A stretch of 64,000 bases of DNA from contig NZ_JBLZFY010000008.1 in the NCBI RefSeq assembly GCF_050753365.1, positions 1 to 64,000 of the forward strand, given 5' to 3'. Within the stretch, counting starts at the first letter, position 1. The number at the start of each line of letters is the position of its first letter. Below, in pieces: positions 44,989 through 54,407 of the stretch. The DNA is from Geminocystis sp050753365. GTDB taxonomy: Bacteria > Cyanobacteriota > Cyanobacteriia > Cyanobacteriales > Cyanobacteriaceae. The translations under genes and the position numbers were made by a program. The notes under the pieces were generated by a model. The model did not search any database. It was given only the letters and a program-made list of their open reading frames with translations, and was not told where the DNA came from.

Positions 44989-47631
44989 TTATACTGTCTC
45001 CACCACTGGTTGATGATAAAATTGGGATTCGAGGTTAAAGCCACGATACGCCATGATATACAATTCCTTCATGTCTTTAATTAAAGGATAACGGGGATTT
45101 GTACCAGTACATTGATCATCGAAGGCTTCTTCTGCTAAACTTTCTATTTCATCATAAAACTCTTGATCTTCGATCGACAATACTTCCCTAATAGTAAGGG
45201 GAATGTTTAACTCTTTTTTCAGGTTTTCCACCGCTTCCACGAGTTTCTCTACCTTCTCATCATCGGTGATACCCCCTAACTGTAAATAATCGGCAATTTG
45301 GGCATAACGGAATTTAGCGTTAGGATACTTATATTGAGGGAAAATCGCCTGTTTAAAGGGTGCATCCGTGGCATTATAACGAATAACGTGGGAAATCATC
45401 AAGGCATTAGCCAATCCGTGAGGTACATGGAAACTTGAACCTAATTTATGTGCCAAAGAGTGACAGATTCCTAAGAAGGAATTAGCAAAAGCCATTCCTG
45501 CAATAGTTGCTCCGTAGTGGACTTTTTCCCTTGCTTTAAGGTCTTTCGCTCCATTATGATAGGCACTGGGTAGATATTTAAACAAAAGTCCGATGGCTTT
45601 TAATGCCAAACCACTGGTAAACTCGGTGGAATAGATAGACACATAAGCCTCTAAAGCGTGGGTTAAAGCGTCAATGCCTCCAAATGCGGTTAAACTCTTG
45701 GGCATATTTAACACCAATTCGGGATCAACGATCGCAATATTAGGGGTTAAGGCGTAATCAGCGAGGGGGTATTTCATGCCCGTTTTTTCATCGGTGACGA
45801 CAGCAAAAGGGGTTACTTCTGAGCCTGTACCTGATGTGGTAGGAATGGCTACCATAATCGCTTTTTTGCCCAATTCAGGTAAATCATATACCCGTTTGCG
45901 AATATCCATAAAACGGGTGGCGATGCCCTCAAATTCGATGTCTGGATGTTCGTACATTAACCACATAACTTTTGCTGCATCCATCGGTGAGCCTCCCCCC
46001 AATGCGATGATAACATCAGGATTGAAGTTGTTTAAAGAAGCTAAGCCACGATTAACGGTGGCAAGACAGGGATCAGGCTCAACATCGTAAAAAATGTTGT
46101 ATTTTATGCCCATTTGCTCTAAAACGCTCTCTATTTTCTTCGTCATGCCTAACTCATAGAGGGGTTTATCGGTGACGATGAAAGCCTTTTCTTTTCCTGC
46201 TAAATCCCCTAAAGCAACGGGTAAGCTACCGTATTTGAAGTAAACCTTCGGCGGTACACGAAACCAAAGCATATTTTCTCGCCGTTCGGTGATAGTCTTA
46301 ATGTTGAGTAAATGTTGTACTCCCACGTTACCACTGATGGAGTTACCGCCCCAACTACCACAACCAAGAGTTAAGGACGGATCAAGACGGAAGTTATACA
46401 AATCCCCGATCGCACCTACGGAGGAGGGAGTATTTACCAACACCCTAGCGGTTTCCATTTTACTCTCAAAATAGGCAATTTCTTTGTGCTTATCAGGACT
46501 AATATAAATAGAGGATGTATGCCCTTTTCCGCCAAATTCTACTAATTGAGCTGCTTTTTCCGTCCCATCTTCAAAGTTATCCGCTCGATACATTGCTAAA
46601 ATGGGAGATAATTTTTCATAGGCAAAAGGCTCATCATAACCGATTTTTTCTACCTCTCCTATTAATACTTTGCTATCCGCAGGAATGGTAATATTCGCTA
46701 GTTGAGCGATTTTTTGCACAGATTGTCCTACTATATCAGCATTTATTCTACCATCTTTGAGTAAAATATTCCTCAATCGATCGATTTCTTCTCCTTGGAG
46801 GAAGTAAGCTCCCCTAAGCTCAAATTCCTGCCTAAACTCGTCATAAATGGCATTTTCAACGATAATCGACTGTTCAGAGGCACAAATCATGCCATTATCA
46901 AAGGTTTTACTGAGCATAATCGAAGATACAGCCATTTTGATATGCGCGCTTTTCTCGATCACGGCAGGGGTATTTCCAGCCCCAACCCCTAAAGAGGGAT
47001 GACCAGAGGAATAGGCGGCTTTTACCATGCCCGGTCCTCCTGTGGCAAGAATCAGCTTAATATCTGGGTGTTGCATCAATGCCTGAGAGGCTTGTAATGT
47101 CGGCTCATCAATCCAGCCAATAATATCTTCTGGTGCGCCTGCGGCGATGGCAGCATCCCTAACAATTCTAGCGGCTTCGATCGTACATTTTTTTGCCCTA
47201 GGGTGAGGAGAGAGAATAATAGCGTTGCGAGTTTTGAGGGCTAAAAGGGTTTTAAAAACTGCGGTAGAAGTGGGGTTTGTAGTGGGAATAATTCCAGCTA
47301 TTACTCCTAAAGGTTCAGCGATTTTTTCAATACCATAACATTCATCTTTTTCGATGACTCCGCAGGTTTTTTCGTCTCGATATTTGTTATAAATAATCTC
47401 AGAAGCAAAGTGATTTTTAATAACTTTATCTTCAACAATTCCCATGCCCGTTTCTTCACAAGCCATTTTAGCTAAGGGGATTCGGGCTGAGTTTGCCGCT
47501 AAAGCCGCTCTTTTGAAAATTCGATCGACTTGTTCTTGAGTAAAATTTGCATATTTTTTTTGAGCTTGTTTAACATTAGCAATTAATTGCTCTAAACTTG
47601 CCAAGCCATTGGTAGATTCCATCATTTGCAT
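44989..47631 (-). CDS. adhE: Bifunctional acetaldehyde-CoA / alcohol dehydrogenase
   Basis: An 880-residue AdhE. An upstream in-frame ATG would add 48 unlikely residues and run into lepB. I choose ATG 47631 (MQMMESTNGLASLEQL), which has AGGAG nine bases upstream. The N-terminal aldehyde dehydrogenase half has the catalytic cysteine in NGMICASEQS. The linker is followed by the iron alcohol dehydrogenase half, with ALGGGSPMDAAKVMW, FGGIDALTHALEAY and the metal-ligand histidines of ICHSLAHKLGSSFHVPHG. It converts acetyl-CoA to ethanol through acetaldehyde with NADH and forms spirosomes. It indicates dark fermentative capacity, present only in some cyanobacteria. Confidence 0.96.
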   Translation of the reverse strand: MQMMESTNGLASLEQLIANVKQAQKKYANFTQEQVDRIFKRAALAANSARIPLAKMACEETGMGIVEDKVIKNHFASEIIYNKYRDEKTCGVIEKDECYGIEKIAEPLGVIAGIIPTTNPTSTAVFKTLLALKTRNAIILSPHPRAKKCTIEAARIVRDAAIAAGAPEDIIGWIDEPTLQASQALMQHPDIKLILATGGPGMVKAAYSSGHPSLGVGAGNTPAVIEKSAHIKMAVSSIMLSKTFDNGMICASEQSIIVENAIYDEFRQEFELRGAYFLQGEEIDRLRNILLKDGRINADIVGQSVQKIAQLANITIPADSKVLIGEVEKIGYDEPFAYEKLSPILAMYRADNFEDGTEKAAQLVEFGGKGHTSSIYISPDKHKEIAYFESKMETARVLVNTPSSVGAIGDLYNFRLDPSLTLGCGSWGGNSISGNVGVQHLLNIKTITERRENMLWFRVPPKVYFKYGSLPVALGDLAGKEKAFIVTDKPLYELGMTKKIESVLEQMGIKYNIFYDVEPDPCLATVNRGLASLNNFNPDVIIALGGGSPMDAAKVMWLMYEHPDIEFEGIATRFMDIRKRVYDLPELGKKAIMVAIPTTSGTGSEVTPFAVVTDEKTGMKYPLADYALTPNIAIVDPELVLNMPKSLTAFGGIDALTHALEAYVSIYSTEFTSGLALKAIGLLFKYLPSAYHNGAKDLKAREKVHYGATIAGMAFANSFLGICHSLAHKLGSSFHVPHGLANALMISHVIRYNATDAPFKQAIFPQYKYPNAKFRYAQIADYLQLGGITDDEKVEKLVEAVENLKKELNIPLTIREVLSIEDQEFYDEIESLAEEAFDDQCTGTNPRYPLIKDMKELYIMAYRGFNLESQFYHQPVVETV

Positions 47632-47699
47632 CTGAAAAATCTCCTGTTTTTTACCTAAATTTGATGTTGATACCCTAATTATAGATAATTTGATAGAAG

Positions 47700-47727
47700 T
47701 TGCTAAAAAAGTATTTTGATGAAGGTA
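47700..47727 (+). repeat. Terminal fragment of the MITE-like repeat
   Basis: TTGCTAAAAAAGTATTTTGA followed by TGAAGGTA, a single family terminus in the 106-bp gap between lepB and adhE. Confidence 0.45.
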
Positions 47728-47737
47728 TTTGTTGTTA

Positions 47738-48328
47738 TCATTCGATCGAATCAGCATAAACTGGTTTTTCATCAATCAATCCCATTCTTTCGGGGGGCCA
47801 AAAACGTACAGAGGCACGACCAATAAATCTATCCCGTGGCACAAAGCCCCAATAATGGGAATCATAGCTATTATTGCGATTATCTCCCAAAACTAAATAC
47901 TCCCCTTGAGGTACAATAACAGGTCCATAATCATATTTTGGTGCTTCTGAAATATAAGCCTCTCTCAAAACTTTTCCATTAACCTGTACCTTGCCATTTC
48001 TTACTATCACTTCGTCTCCGGGTAAACCAATAATTCTTTTAATAAAAGCCTCGTTAAAATGTTCTCTTTGGAGGGCTTCCGTAGCGTTAAATACAACTAT
48101 ATCTCCTCTTTTAGGTTCTCGAAAACGATAAGTCATTTTTTCAATGAGCAAACGATCGTTAATTTGTAGTGTTGGTTCCATAGAAGAAGAAGGAATGTAT
48201 CGAGCTTCAGCGATAAAAGTACGAATACCAAAAGATAAAACAGCAGCCATAGCAACAGTTTTCACAATTTCTAACCAAGGATTTTCTTCGTGACTAGCAA
48301 TGTTTTGGTGTTTTTGTTTTTCACTCAT
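47738..48328 (-). CDS. lepB: Signal peptidase I
   Basis: I start at ATG 48328 (MSEKQKHQNIASHEENPWLE). A longer frame to 48421 would run into the promoter region of rpmI. The 196-residue type I leader peptidase has one N-terminal membrane helix (about 20-40). The catalytic serine lies in YIPSSSMEPTL and the general-base lysine in FIKRIIGLPGDEV. The GDNRNNSYDSHYWGFVPRDR box is complete. It cleaves signal peptides of secreted and lumenal proteins on the outer side of the membrane. It diverges from the rpmI-rplT operon. Confidence 0.94.
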   Translation of the reverse strand: MSEKQKHQNIASHEENPWLEIVKTVAMAAVLSFGIRTFIAEARYIPSSSMEPTLQINDRLLIEKMTYRFREPKRGDIVVFNATEALQREHFNEAFIKRIIGLPGDEVIVRNGKVQVNGKVLREAYISEAPKYDYGPVIVPQGEYLVLGDNRNNSYDSHYWGFVPRDRFIGRASVRFWPPERMGLIDEKPVYADSIE

Positions 48329-48410
48329 AGGGGTTTTTTGGATGTTAATATGCTGACTATCTAGTTTAGCGTGAACTACCCATATTCGTCTTCTGTTATG
48401 CGGGTAGAAA

Positions 48411-48439
48411 TTACCAACCACTCTGAAACTTGGTATAAT
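48411..48439 (+). promoter_or_regulatory. Predicted sigma-70 promoter for rpmI-rplT
   Basis: TTACCA (48411-48416) and TATAAT (48434-48439) are separated by 17 bp, with TGG just before the -10 (extended -10 like). A second TATAAT lies at 48517-48522 without a clear -35. The 113-bp leader before rpmI could carry L20 autoregulation, as in other bacteria; no structure was verified. Confidence 0.5.
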
Positions 48440-48551
48440 TTTAGTGTTTACAGCGTGGGACTTCTTTCTCCATTTATGTTAAAAAGATTGAGTGGTCATA
48501 AGGGTATTTTTCATCGTATAATAGTAAATTGTGTCTATTTTAGATAAATCT

Positions 48552-48752
48552 ATGCCTAAATTAAAAACTAAAAAATCTGCGGCTAAACGTTTTCGCATCA
48601 CTGGAAGCGGGAAAAAGATTATGCGTCGTAAAGCTAATAAAAACCACTTATTAGAGCATAAAACAGCAAAACAAAGACGACGTTTAAGTAATATGGCTTT
48701 GGTTGATGAGAGTAACGAAAAAGAAGTTCGCTTAATGTTACCTTACGCTTAG
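48552..48752 (+). CDS. rpmI: 50S ribosomal protein L35
   Basis: The true start is ATG 48552 (MPKLKTKKSAAKRFRITGSG), not the GTG 21 bp earlier. The 66-residue basic protein has the family signature KLKTKKSAAKRF and the C-terminal HKTAKQRRRLS with a hydrophobic end. It binds the large-subunit rRNA. rplT follows by 106 bp, the conserved bacterial order. infC, which usually leads the operon, is absent. Confidence 0.97.
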   Translation: MPKLKTKKSAAKRFRITGSGKKIMRRKANKNHLLEHKTAKQRRRLSNMALVDESNEKEVRLMLPYA

Positions 48753-48858
48753 GGATTAATCATCATATCATCGAGTAAATTGTCACGGATGATGTTTTAT
48801 TTTATTTCCCTACTTAAACATAATTCTAAATTACCTTAAATATTAAACTGTAAAAAAA

Positions 48859-49209
48859 ATGACTAGAGTAAAAAGAGGTAACGTCGCCCGTAAAAGACGT
48901 AAGAAAATTTTAAAGTTGGCTAAAGGCTTTCGTGGCTCTCATTCTAAGCTATTTCGTACCGCTAACCAACAGGTTATGAAGGCTTTACGCAATGCTTACA
49001 GAGACAGACGTAAGAAAAAAAGAGATTTTCGCCGTTTATGGATTACCCGTATTAATGCCGCCGCTAGACTTCATGGAGTTAGCTATAGTCAATTAATTAA
49101 CAAATTAGATAAAGCTAATATCGCTTTGAATCGTAAAATGTTGGCACAATTAGCAATCCAAGATGCAGAAGCATTCCAAAAAGTAGTTGAGTTAGCACTT
49201 CAAGGTTAA
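48859..49209 (+). CDS. rplT: 50S ribosomal protein L20
   Basis: A 116-residue assembly protein of the large ribosomal subunit. The basic N-terminal helix TRVKRGNVARKRRKKILKLA, FRGSHSKLFRTANQQVMKAL and RLWITRINAAARLHGVSYSQ are textbook L20. It likely shares the transcript of rpmI. Confidence 0.98.
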   Translation: MTRVKRGNVARKRRKKILKLAKGFRGSHSKLFRTANQQVMKALRNAYRDRRKKKRDFRRLWITRINAAARLHGVSYSQLINKLDKANIALNRKMLAQLAIQDAEAFQKVVELALQG

Positions 49210-49294
49210 CATCACATCTCCCAATAACGGCTAAAGTGGTTACTACACACTATAGAGAATTTTCGATCGAACTCTCTCAAGTATTAGATGGTAG

Positions 49295-49311
49295 GGTGGG
49301 CATTGCCCACC
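49295..49311. repeat. Short perfect hairpin GGTGGGCATTGCCCACC
   Basis: A 7-bp stem with a 3-nt loop lies 86 bp after rplT. No T-run follows, so it may be a small palindromic repeat rather than the rplT terminator. Confidence 0.5.
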
Positions 49312-49346
49312 AATTAAGCTACTTTCAACGAGTCGTTAAAACAAAC

Positions 49347-49591
49347 TAGGGATGCACAAAAAGTATTTTGATGAGAGTGGGTATCACAGGCATCAGGTGT
49401 CAGGTTAAAGAATGAAAAATCAAGGTGTTGAAGCGTTATATCTTCAACAAATATACAGGTGTATTGTGAATAATCAGATTTGAAATGCCCTGTTTTTGAG
49501 TAAAAATTGCCAAAAATTCGCACTTTTTTGTGAATATAATGTGCCTAAACCATTGATTTTAATAACCTTTTGATTTATTTAGCAAACCCTA
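49347..49591 (+). mobile_element. Full-length MITE-like element, copy B
   Basis: It begins TAGGGATGCACAAAAAGTAT and ends TTTAGCAAACCCTA, so both ends are bounded by TA and carry an imperfect inverted repeat (TAGGG-TGC / GCA-CCCTA). The 245-bp interior matches copy A at 14897-15148 almost base for base. It has no coding capacity. TA target duplication is the habit of IS630/Tc1-type transposases, but its ends do not match the IS630 element at 61892. Confidence 0.7.
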
Positions 49592-49786
49592 ATTATCTTG
49601 GTTCTTCTACAGTAGCTATGCAAAATTAACAGAAAATAAAAGCTATAAACTTTATAGAATAAGCGTTATAGTTAAATAAAATTGCAAATTTTATCATTTA
49701 TTATTTTGATAACTTCCATTGCCAATTGACTATTGCCCTTTGCCCTATGTCAATAAATAATTTATCATACTGAAAGTAGAAGAACC

Positions 49787-50686
49787 TTAATCTTTAATTA
49801 ATCTTTCAAAAATTTCAATCAAAGATTCTGCGTTATCATTAATATCTGAATATTGAGTTAATGCAGTTTCTATAATTTCCTTAAAGTTGCTATTTTCCTC
49901 ATTAATTTCTTGTTCTTTATTTCTCAATATTTCTATTAATTCATCTTCAATTAAAGCAAATATTTCCTGATATTTATCTTGTAAATTATTGCCTTTATCG
50001 TCATAAAAATTAACTAAATATTCGGTGATATTGTCTAGGTTTTCTTTATAAATACTATCAATATTTTCTATATCATTACCTATATTGTCAAAGGAATTTT
50101 GTAAATTTTCTGTTTCTTCTTCAAGGCTATTATTAATATTTTCTTCTAGTAATTGTAATAATTTTTCCTCACTATCTTCTACAATATTTTGATAGTTTTT
50201 AATACCCCTAATCATCACATCTTTGATGAATCCTGTTACTTTATTAAGATTAGATTCTAAGGGGGGTTTTATTTCTGTGACAGTATCGTTAAAATGCTTT
50301 ACTATACCTGATAACTGTTCGATCGAATCATTAACTGTTTGACTATGATTACCCATTTTGTCCACTAAATCAATTACCTCTTGTTTTCTTTCTTGAGCGA
50401 GGGTTTCTGTTTCTGTGATAAATTGATCAATGTGTTCTCCTAAACTGTCTAATTCTTCTAACATGGAGGAGATTTCTTCTACAAAATTCTCGGAAATATT
50501 ATCAATTTCTTCGGCTAAAGTTTCTGATATATCCATTAAACTACCATAACTTTCTTCGGTTAATTGATTACTTTCTTCCAAAAAATCTTCTAAGTCGTCT
50601 ATTCTCTCATAGGTGTCTTTTTTTTCTGTTTCAAAATCTAAAAACTCTTGATAAACATTGCTGACTATATCAATTAATGTACTCAT
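49787..50686 (-). CDS. Coiled-coil cluster protein 1 (last gene)
   Basis: A 299-residue, acidic, almost entirely helical protein with heptad-like hydrophobic spacing throughout (YERIDDLEDFLEESNQLTEE, LEELDSLGEHIDQFITETET). There is no signal peptide or membrane helix. AAGGAG precedes the ATG. The gap to the next gene upstream is 28 bp, so it ends the operon 51656-50715-49787. I do not recognise a family. Length and architecture match the other proteins of the cluster, which suggests distant paralogy or a shared structural role such as a filament or membrane-coating apolipoprotein-like helix bundle. Confidence 0.65.
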   Translation of the reverse strand: MSTLIDIVSNVYQEFLDFETEKKDTYERIDDLEDFLEESNQLTEESYGSLMDISETLAEEIDNISENFVEEISSMLEELDSLGEHIDQFITETETLAQERKQEVIDLVDKMGNHSQTVNDSIEQLSGIVKHFNDTVTEIKPPLESNLNKVTGFIKDVMIRGIKNYQNIVEDSEEKLLQLLEENINNSLEEETENLQNSFDNIGNDIENIDSIYKENLDNITEYLVNFYDDKGNNLQDKYQEIFALIEDELIEILRNKEQEINEENSNFKEIIETALTQYSDINDNAESLIEIFERLIKD

Positions 50687-50714
50687 GATTTTTTCTCCTT
50701 AAAGTTAAATAAAG

Positions 50715-51641
50715 TTAAATATTTAATGACTCTTTTGCTTCTTCTAAATCGCAAATTAGTTGTCTAATAGATGGCATTAAACCCGTTAAATTTTCTGATA
50801 TATTCACGAATTTACTATGGTAATCATCTATTTCTTGACTATTATCTTCTATAGCTAAAGATTCTTGTATCGATTCCATAACATCCCCAATAGTTTCTTT
50901 GATTAACTCTCCCATTTGTGCTATTTTATCTTCGGTTTCCTCGCTAAATTCTTTAATTTTATCTTCAATATTTTCTAAACTATTTTCTATTTCTTGTTTT
51001 AAATTTTCCTCCACATTATTTAAAGCATTAATAATATTATTTTGCACATAATTTTCTAAGGTGTTTTGCATTTCCTCTAAATTATTTTCAGTGATGCTAA
51101 AATGAGATTGACTGGTTTGTTCAAGACGGGTTAATTTTTGAGTTAAAATATCCGTTTCTTGTTCCATTTCTAACCAACTAACTTCCATTTTATTATAATT
51201 ATCTTCCACCGTGTGCCATAATTCATTAAAAATGCCCATACTATCTGTTAATAATTGTAGATGTTGGTTTTTGATGGTTTCTAGTTGATTTTCAAATCGC
51301 TGAAAGTAGTTATTAACTCCTTCTAATATCGGCAACATTTCTGCTTCTTGGGTATCAATAATTTTATCTAGTTTTTTCAGTTTACTAGCTATGGAAATCA
51401 TTTTATTTTGCAATAAACTTTGTTGTTGAATTATGGTTTTTGGTAAGGCTTTTAACTTTTCTTGAATATTTAATAATGATGCCACCATTTCTAATTGTTT
51501 GAGTTTATTTTGTTCGATCGAACCAGCAATTTGTTGTTTAATGAGAGTAAGTTTTTCTGTCATGATAGCCAATTCATCGGGGAGTTGTTTTCTAACTTGA
51601 CTGATATATTCTAATCCTGCAATTAAAGCCTCAGTGGACAT
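50715..51641 (-). CDS. Coiled-coil cluster protein 2
   Basis: A 308-residue helical protein. The first 100 residues are leucine/lysine-rich (LALMTEKLTLIKQQIAG-like start, here DELAIMTEKLTLIKQQIAGS). The second half is acidic coiled coil (LEEMQNTLENYVQNNIINAL, LEEKIKE-type repeats). No signal or membrane segment. AAGGAG lies before the ATG and the upstream gene ends 14 bp earlier, so translation is probably coupled. The function is unknown; context is the same-strand coiled-coil cluster. Confidence 0.65.
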   Translation of the reverse strand: MSTEALIAGLEYISQVRKQLPDELAIMTEKLTLIKQQIAGSIEQNKLKQLEMVASLLNIQEKLKALPKTIIQQQSLLQNKMISIASKLKKLDKIIDTQEAEMLPILEGVNNYFQRFENQLETIKNQHLQLLTDSMGIFNELWHTVEDNYNKMEVSWLEMEQETDILTQKLTRLEQTSQSHFSITENNLEEMQNTLENYVQNNIINALNNVEENLKQEIENSLENIEDKIKEFSEETEDKIAQMGELIKETIGDVMESIQESLAIEDNSQEIDDYHSKFVNISENLTGLMPSIRQLICDLEEAKESLNI

Positions 51642-51655
51642 AATTTTCTCCTTAT

Positions 51656-53299
51656 TTAAACGGTGATATTATCTAATTGTTGATTCATTTCTTCGGCAAT
51701 TTCACTGGCAGAAGATAAGTCTTCACTTAGGGTAATTAACTCCTCTAAGTTATTGGATATTTGCTCAATTTGCTCATAATTATCTAAGTGTTGAAATAAA
51801 AATTTTAACAAATTATCTGAGAGGTTATTCATTTCATTTTCTATATCATTTTGAGCATTACTTTCTATGGTATTTTGGAAACTATTTAAGGATGCCTCAC
51901 TAGACTCTTGAAAATCATTAATTAAACTAATATTTTTCTGAATAAATTGAGTGCTTTCTTCTTCGATATTTTCCTGAAAAGTTGTTACACTAGATTCCAT
52001 TTCCTGCGGTTGAATTTCCCTAATTTCTGTACTCAATTCGGTAAATTTTTCTTCTAGGTTCGATCGACTATCATTAAAAATATCCATAATAGTAGTTACC
52101 TTTTCTTCCGTTTCTTCCTCCTGATTAACTACTTCATTATTCATGGTATCTATCAATTCTTGAAAAGAAGTAAGAGAATTTTCAATTTTATCGATAACTT
52201 GGGTTAATTTTTCAGGAGTATCAATAACTTCCTCATCATCACTATTATTATTTTGTTGTAAATATTCCCCCTTAATAATTTGTTGAATGATAGCATCAAT
52301 TCTGTCAAAATCATTTTTTAAAGATTGTTGGTTAGAATCAATTTTATTAGTAATTTCCGTAGTGTTATTAGTGGAAGTTTCTTGAATTTCTGAGAGATTT
52401 TTCATCAATTCTGTTAAGGTATTTTGAAAATCAGTGAATTGCTGTAAAGTATTTTCTTCCTGAGAATTTATATCCGTTTGATTTTCCGTTAATTTTTTTG
52501 TCAAACTTTCCAATAAATCATCTAACTGTTTACCGCTATCATCTAACTCATTCGCTTCTTTTTCCGAATCTTCTGTTAAACCATCTAACAATTTTCCTAA
52601 TTCATCTAACTTGGCACTTATTTCCTCAATCTGATTTTGAGCACTATCCACATCCTCCGCCATTTCTTTGACACCACTTTTTTCTTCCCCTTTTGCCGAA
52701 TCGCCCTTGCCTGAGTTGCCTTTTTTTCCTCCTCCCCCTTCTTTACCTCCTCCTCCTTTACTTTCGGGTTGTTTCTCTTTATCTCCTCCTTTTGCTTTAT
52801 CCCCTCCTCCTGTAGAAACTGAATCTTGAGAAGATTTATCCCCTCCCTCCGATGGGGTTTTATTTTCTTCACCCCCTGCCTGTTGAGAAGCGTTTTCTCC
52901 CTTTTCTCCTCCTTTCTCACCATCTCCATCTCCTTTTTCACTGGCATCGCTACCCCCAGAAGCAGAGGAAGAATTACTATCACCACCACTTAATTCGTCT
53001 AATTTCCCTTGTGCTTCCTGAATTTCTGATTCTGTAGGGATTTCTCCTTGCTCCATTTTTGATGCTAAACTGCCAATATATTCCCCCATGCTTTGTAATT
53101 GGGAGGCTTCTTCTCCTTCCAATTCTTGGGCTAAAGCTAGTAAATCTACACTATTTCCCTGTAATTCTTGAGTGAGATTTGACAGGGTATCCTCAGCTTG
53201 TACTCCACTTTTAAAACCCATACCAATTAAACTACCTAAGACTCCTAAACCTGCGACGGAGGAGGCGACTACTTTTTTGGCTTTTTCTGAAATATCCAT
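51656..53299 (-). CDS. Coiled-coil cluster protein 3 with low-complexity linker
   Basis: A 547-residue protein in three parts. Residues 1-35 include a moderately hydrophobic helix (VVASSVAGLGVLGSLIGMGF) that could be a signal or anchor. Residues about 105-212 are a Gly/Ser/Lys/Glu-rich disordered linker with runs such as KGGGGKEGGGGKKGN. Residues about 215-547 are coiled coil (IEEISAKLDELGKLLDGLTE and many similar blocks). The linker region is higher in GC than its surroundings. It is the largest coiled-coil member and heads the tight three-gene run to 49787. No known domain was recognised. Confidence 0.65.
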   Translation of the reverse strand: MDISEKAKKVVASSVAGLGVLGSLIGMGFKSGVQAEDTLSNLTQELQGNSVDLLALAQELEGEEASQLQSMGEYIGSLASKMEQGEIPTESEIQEAQGKLDELSGGDSNSSSASGGSDASEKGDGDGEKGGEKGENASQQAGGEENKTPSEGGDKSSQDSVSTGGGDKAKGGDKEKQPESKGGGGKEGGGGKKGNSGKGDSAKGEEKSGVKEMAEDVDSAQNQIEEISAKLDELGKLLDGLTEDSEKEANELDDSGKQLDDLLESLTKKLTENQTDINSQEENTLQQFTDFQNTLTELMKNLSEIQETSTNNTTEITNKIDSNQQSLKNDFDRIDAIIQQIIKGEYLQQNNNSDDEEVIDTPEKLTQVIDKIENSLTSFQELIDTMNNEVVNQEEETEEKVTTIMDIFNDSRSNLEEKFTELSTEIREIQPQEMESSVTTFQENIEEESTQFIQKNISLINDFQESSEASLNSFQNTIESNAQNDIENEMNNLSDNLLKFLFQHLDNYEQIEQISNNLEELITLSEDLSSASEIAEEMNQQLDNITV

Positions 53300-53469
53300 A
53301 ATAAAAAAGGTGCTAGGTTAAAGTTTATAGTAATTTAAAATTACTCTTATATAATATCTAACAATTATATATAAAATTATAGGAAAATATATGCTAAAAA
53401 AACTGAAAAAAATATTAAGAATTAATTATTAATAGTTTAGTTTCACAACTATTGTAGAATACTCATCAT

Positions 53470-54372
53470 CTATTCGATCGAACTCACAATATCACAACTT
53501 CGATCGTACCGCTCATTTATTTGGGTTAAACATTGATTATTTTCTCTTAATTTATCTTGATTATTCACAATGTTTTTAACTAGATTTTCTCCTACATTAT
53601 TGAGGTTATCGTTAATAGTTTGAATCAAAGTTTTGCTTTCCTCTAATTGAGTAATAATATTATTTATGACTTCTTCATTTAAGTTGTTTTTAATTTCTTC
53701 ATCAAATCTATTATCATACTGTTTTACCTCTTTTTCTACTTGTTTTTGATAGTTAATAGTCTGATTTATCAACTGTTTATTATCATTTTTTAAACTATTA
53801 ATTTGATTATTTAATAACTGTTCAATTTCATTAAAATTATCGGTTAAATTAGTTTGCTGTTGTCGAAAATTGCGTCTCCAATTATTAGTTTTAGTTTGAA
53901 AATCATCTAAATCTCTAATCATTTCTTCTTGATAGTTAACTAAATCGTTATCTAAGGTTTCAATTTTTGTTGACCATTGATTAATATTGTTCAATAATTG
54001 ATTTACAGCAGTATCAATATTTCGATCGATATTGGCAATAGTATCTCTAAACTCTTGATTTTTAGTTTGATATTCAGTAATCAAATCATCGGTAGTTCGA
54101 TCGATTAAATCCGTTTGATTTTTGAGGTTGTTTAAAGTTTCTTCAGCCGAGTTTTTTTCCTCTTTTAATCTATTACTTAAATCTAGTAATTTTTGACCTA
54201 AATTATTGGTAATATTAAGGGTATTTGTATTAATATTATCGATATTATTGTGTAAGGAATCGATGGCTTTATTAACCATAGAAAATGAACCAGTAGAAGC
54301 GTTAGTTTGACCTCCTAATAGTTCTATTCTCTCTTGAAATCGATCGATTAATTCATTTAAAGTAAGACTCAT
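53470..54372 (-). CDS. Coiled-coil cluster protein 4
   Basis: A 300-residue Asn/Gln-rich helical protein (LNELIDRFQERIELLGGQTN at the start, then NNIDNINTNTLNITNNLGQK and long heptads). The many Asn residues reflect AT-rich codons. No signal peptide or membrane helix. Same strand, same size class and same layout as its neighbours. The function is not known. Confidence 0.65.
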   Translation of the reverse strand: MSLTLNELIDRFQERIELLGGQTNASTGSFSMVNKAIDSLHNNIDNINTNTLNITNNLGQKLLDLSNRLKEEKNSAEETLNNLKNQTDLIDRTTDDLITEYQTKNQEFRDTIANIDRNIDTAVNQLLNNINQWSTKIETLDNDLVNYQEEMIRDLDDFQTKTNNWRRNFRQQQTNLTDNFNEIEQLLNNQINSLKNDNKQLINQTINYQKQVEKEVKQYDNRFDEEIKNNLNEEVINNIITQLEESKTLIQTINDNLNNVGENLVKNIVNNQDKLRENNQCLTQINERYDRSCDIVSSIE

Positions 54373-54407
54373 AAATCTAGTTAATATTTATTTTTTTAAA
54401 CTAATAG

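Larger units (their letters stand above)
49210..49786. other. Intergenic region between rplT and the coiled-coil cluster
   Basis: No gene seen. It contains a degenerate dispersed repeat (about 49226-49250), a 7-bp hairpin GGTGGGC-ATT-GCCCACC at 49295-49311, and full-length MITE copy B at 49347-49591. Confidence 0.6.

Noticed and set aside
47632..47775. Longer N-terminus of AdhE
   Set aside because: The open frame continues upstream for 48 codons but overlaps the end of lepB, has no family similarity, and lacks the AGGAG seen before ATG 47631.
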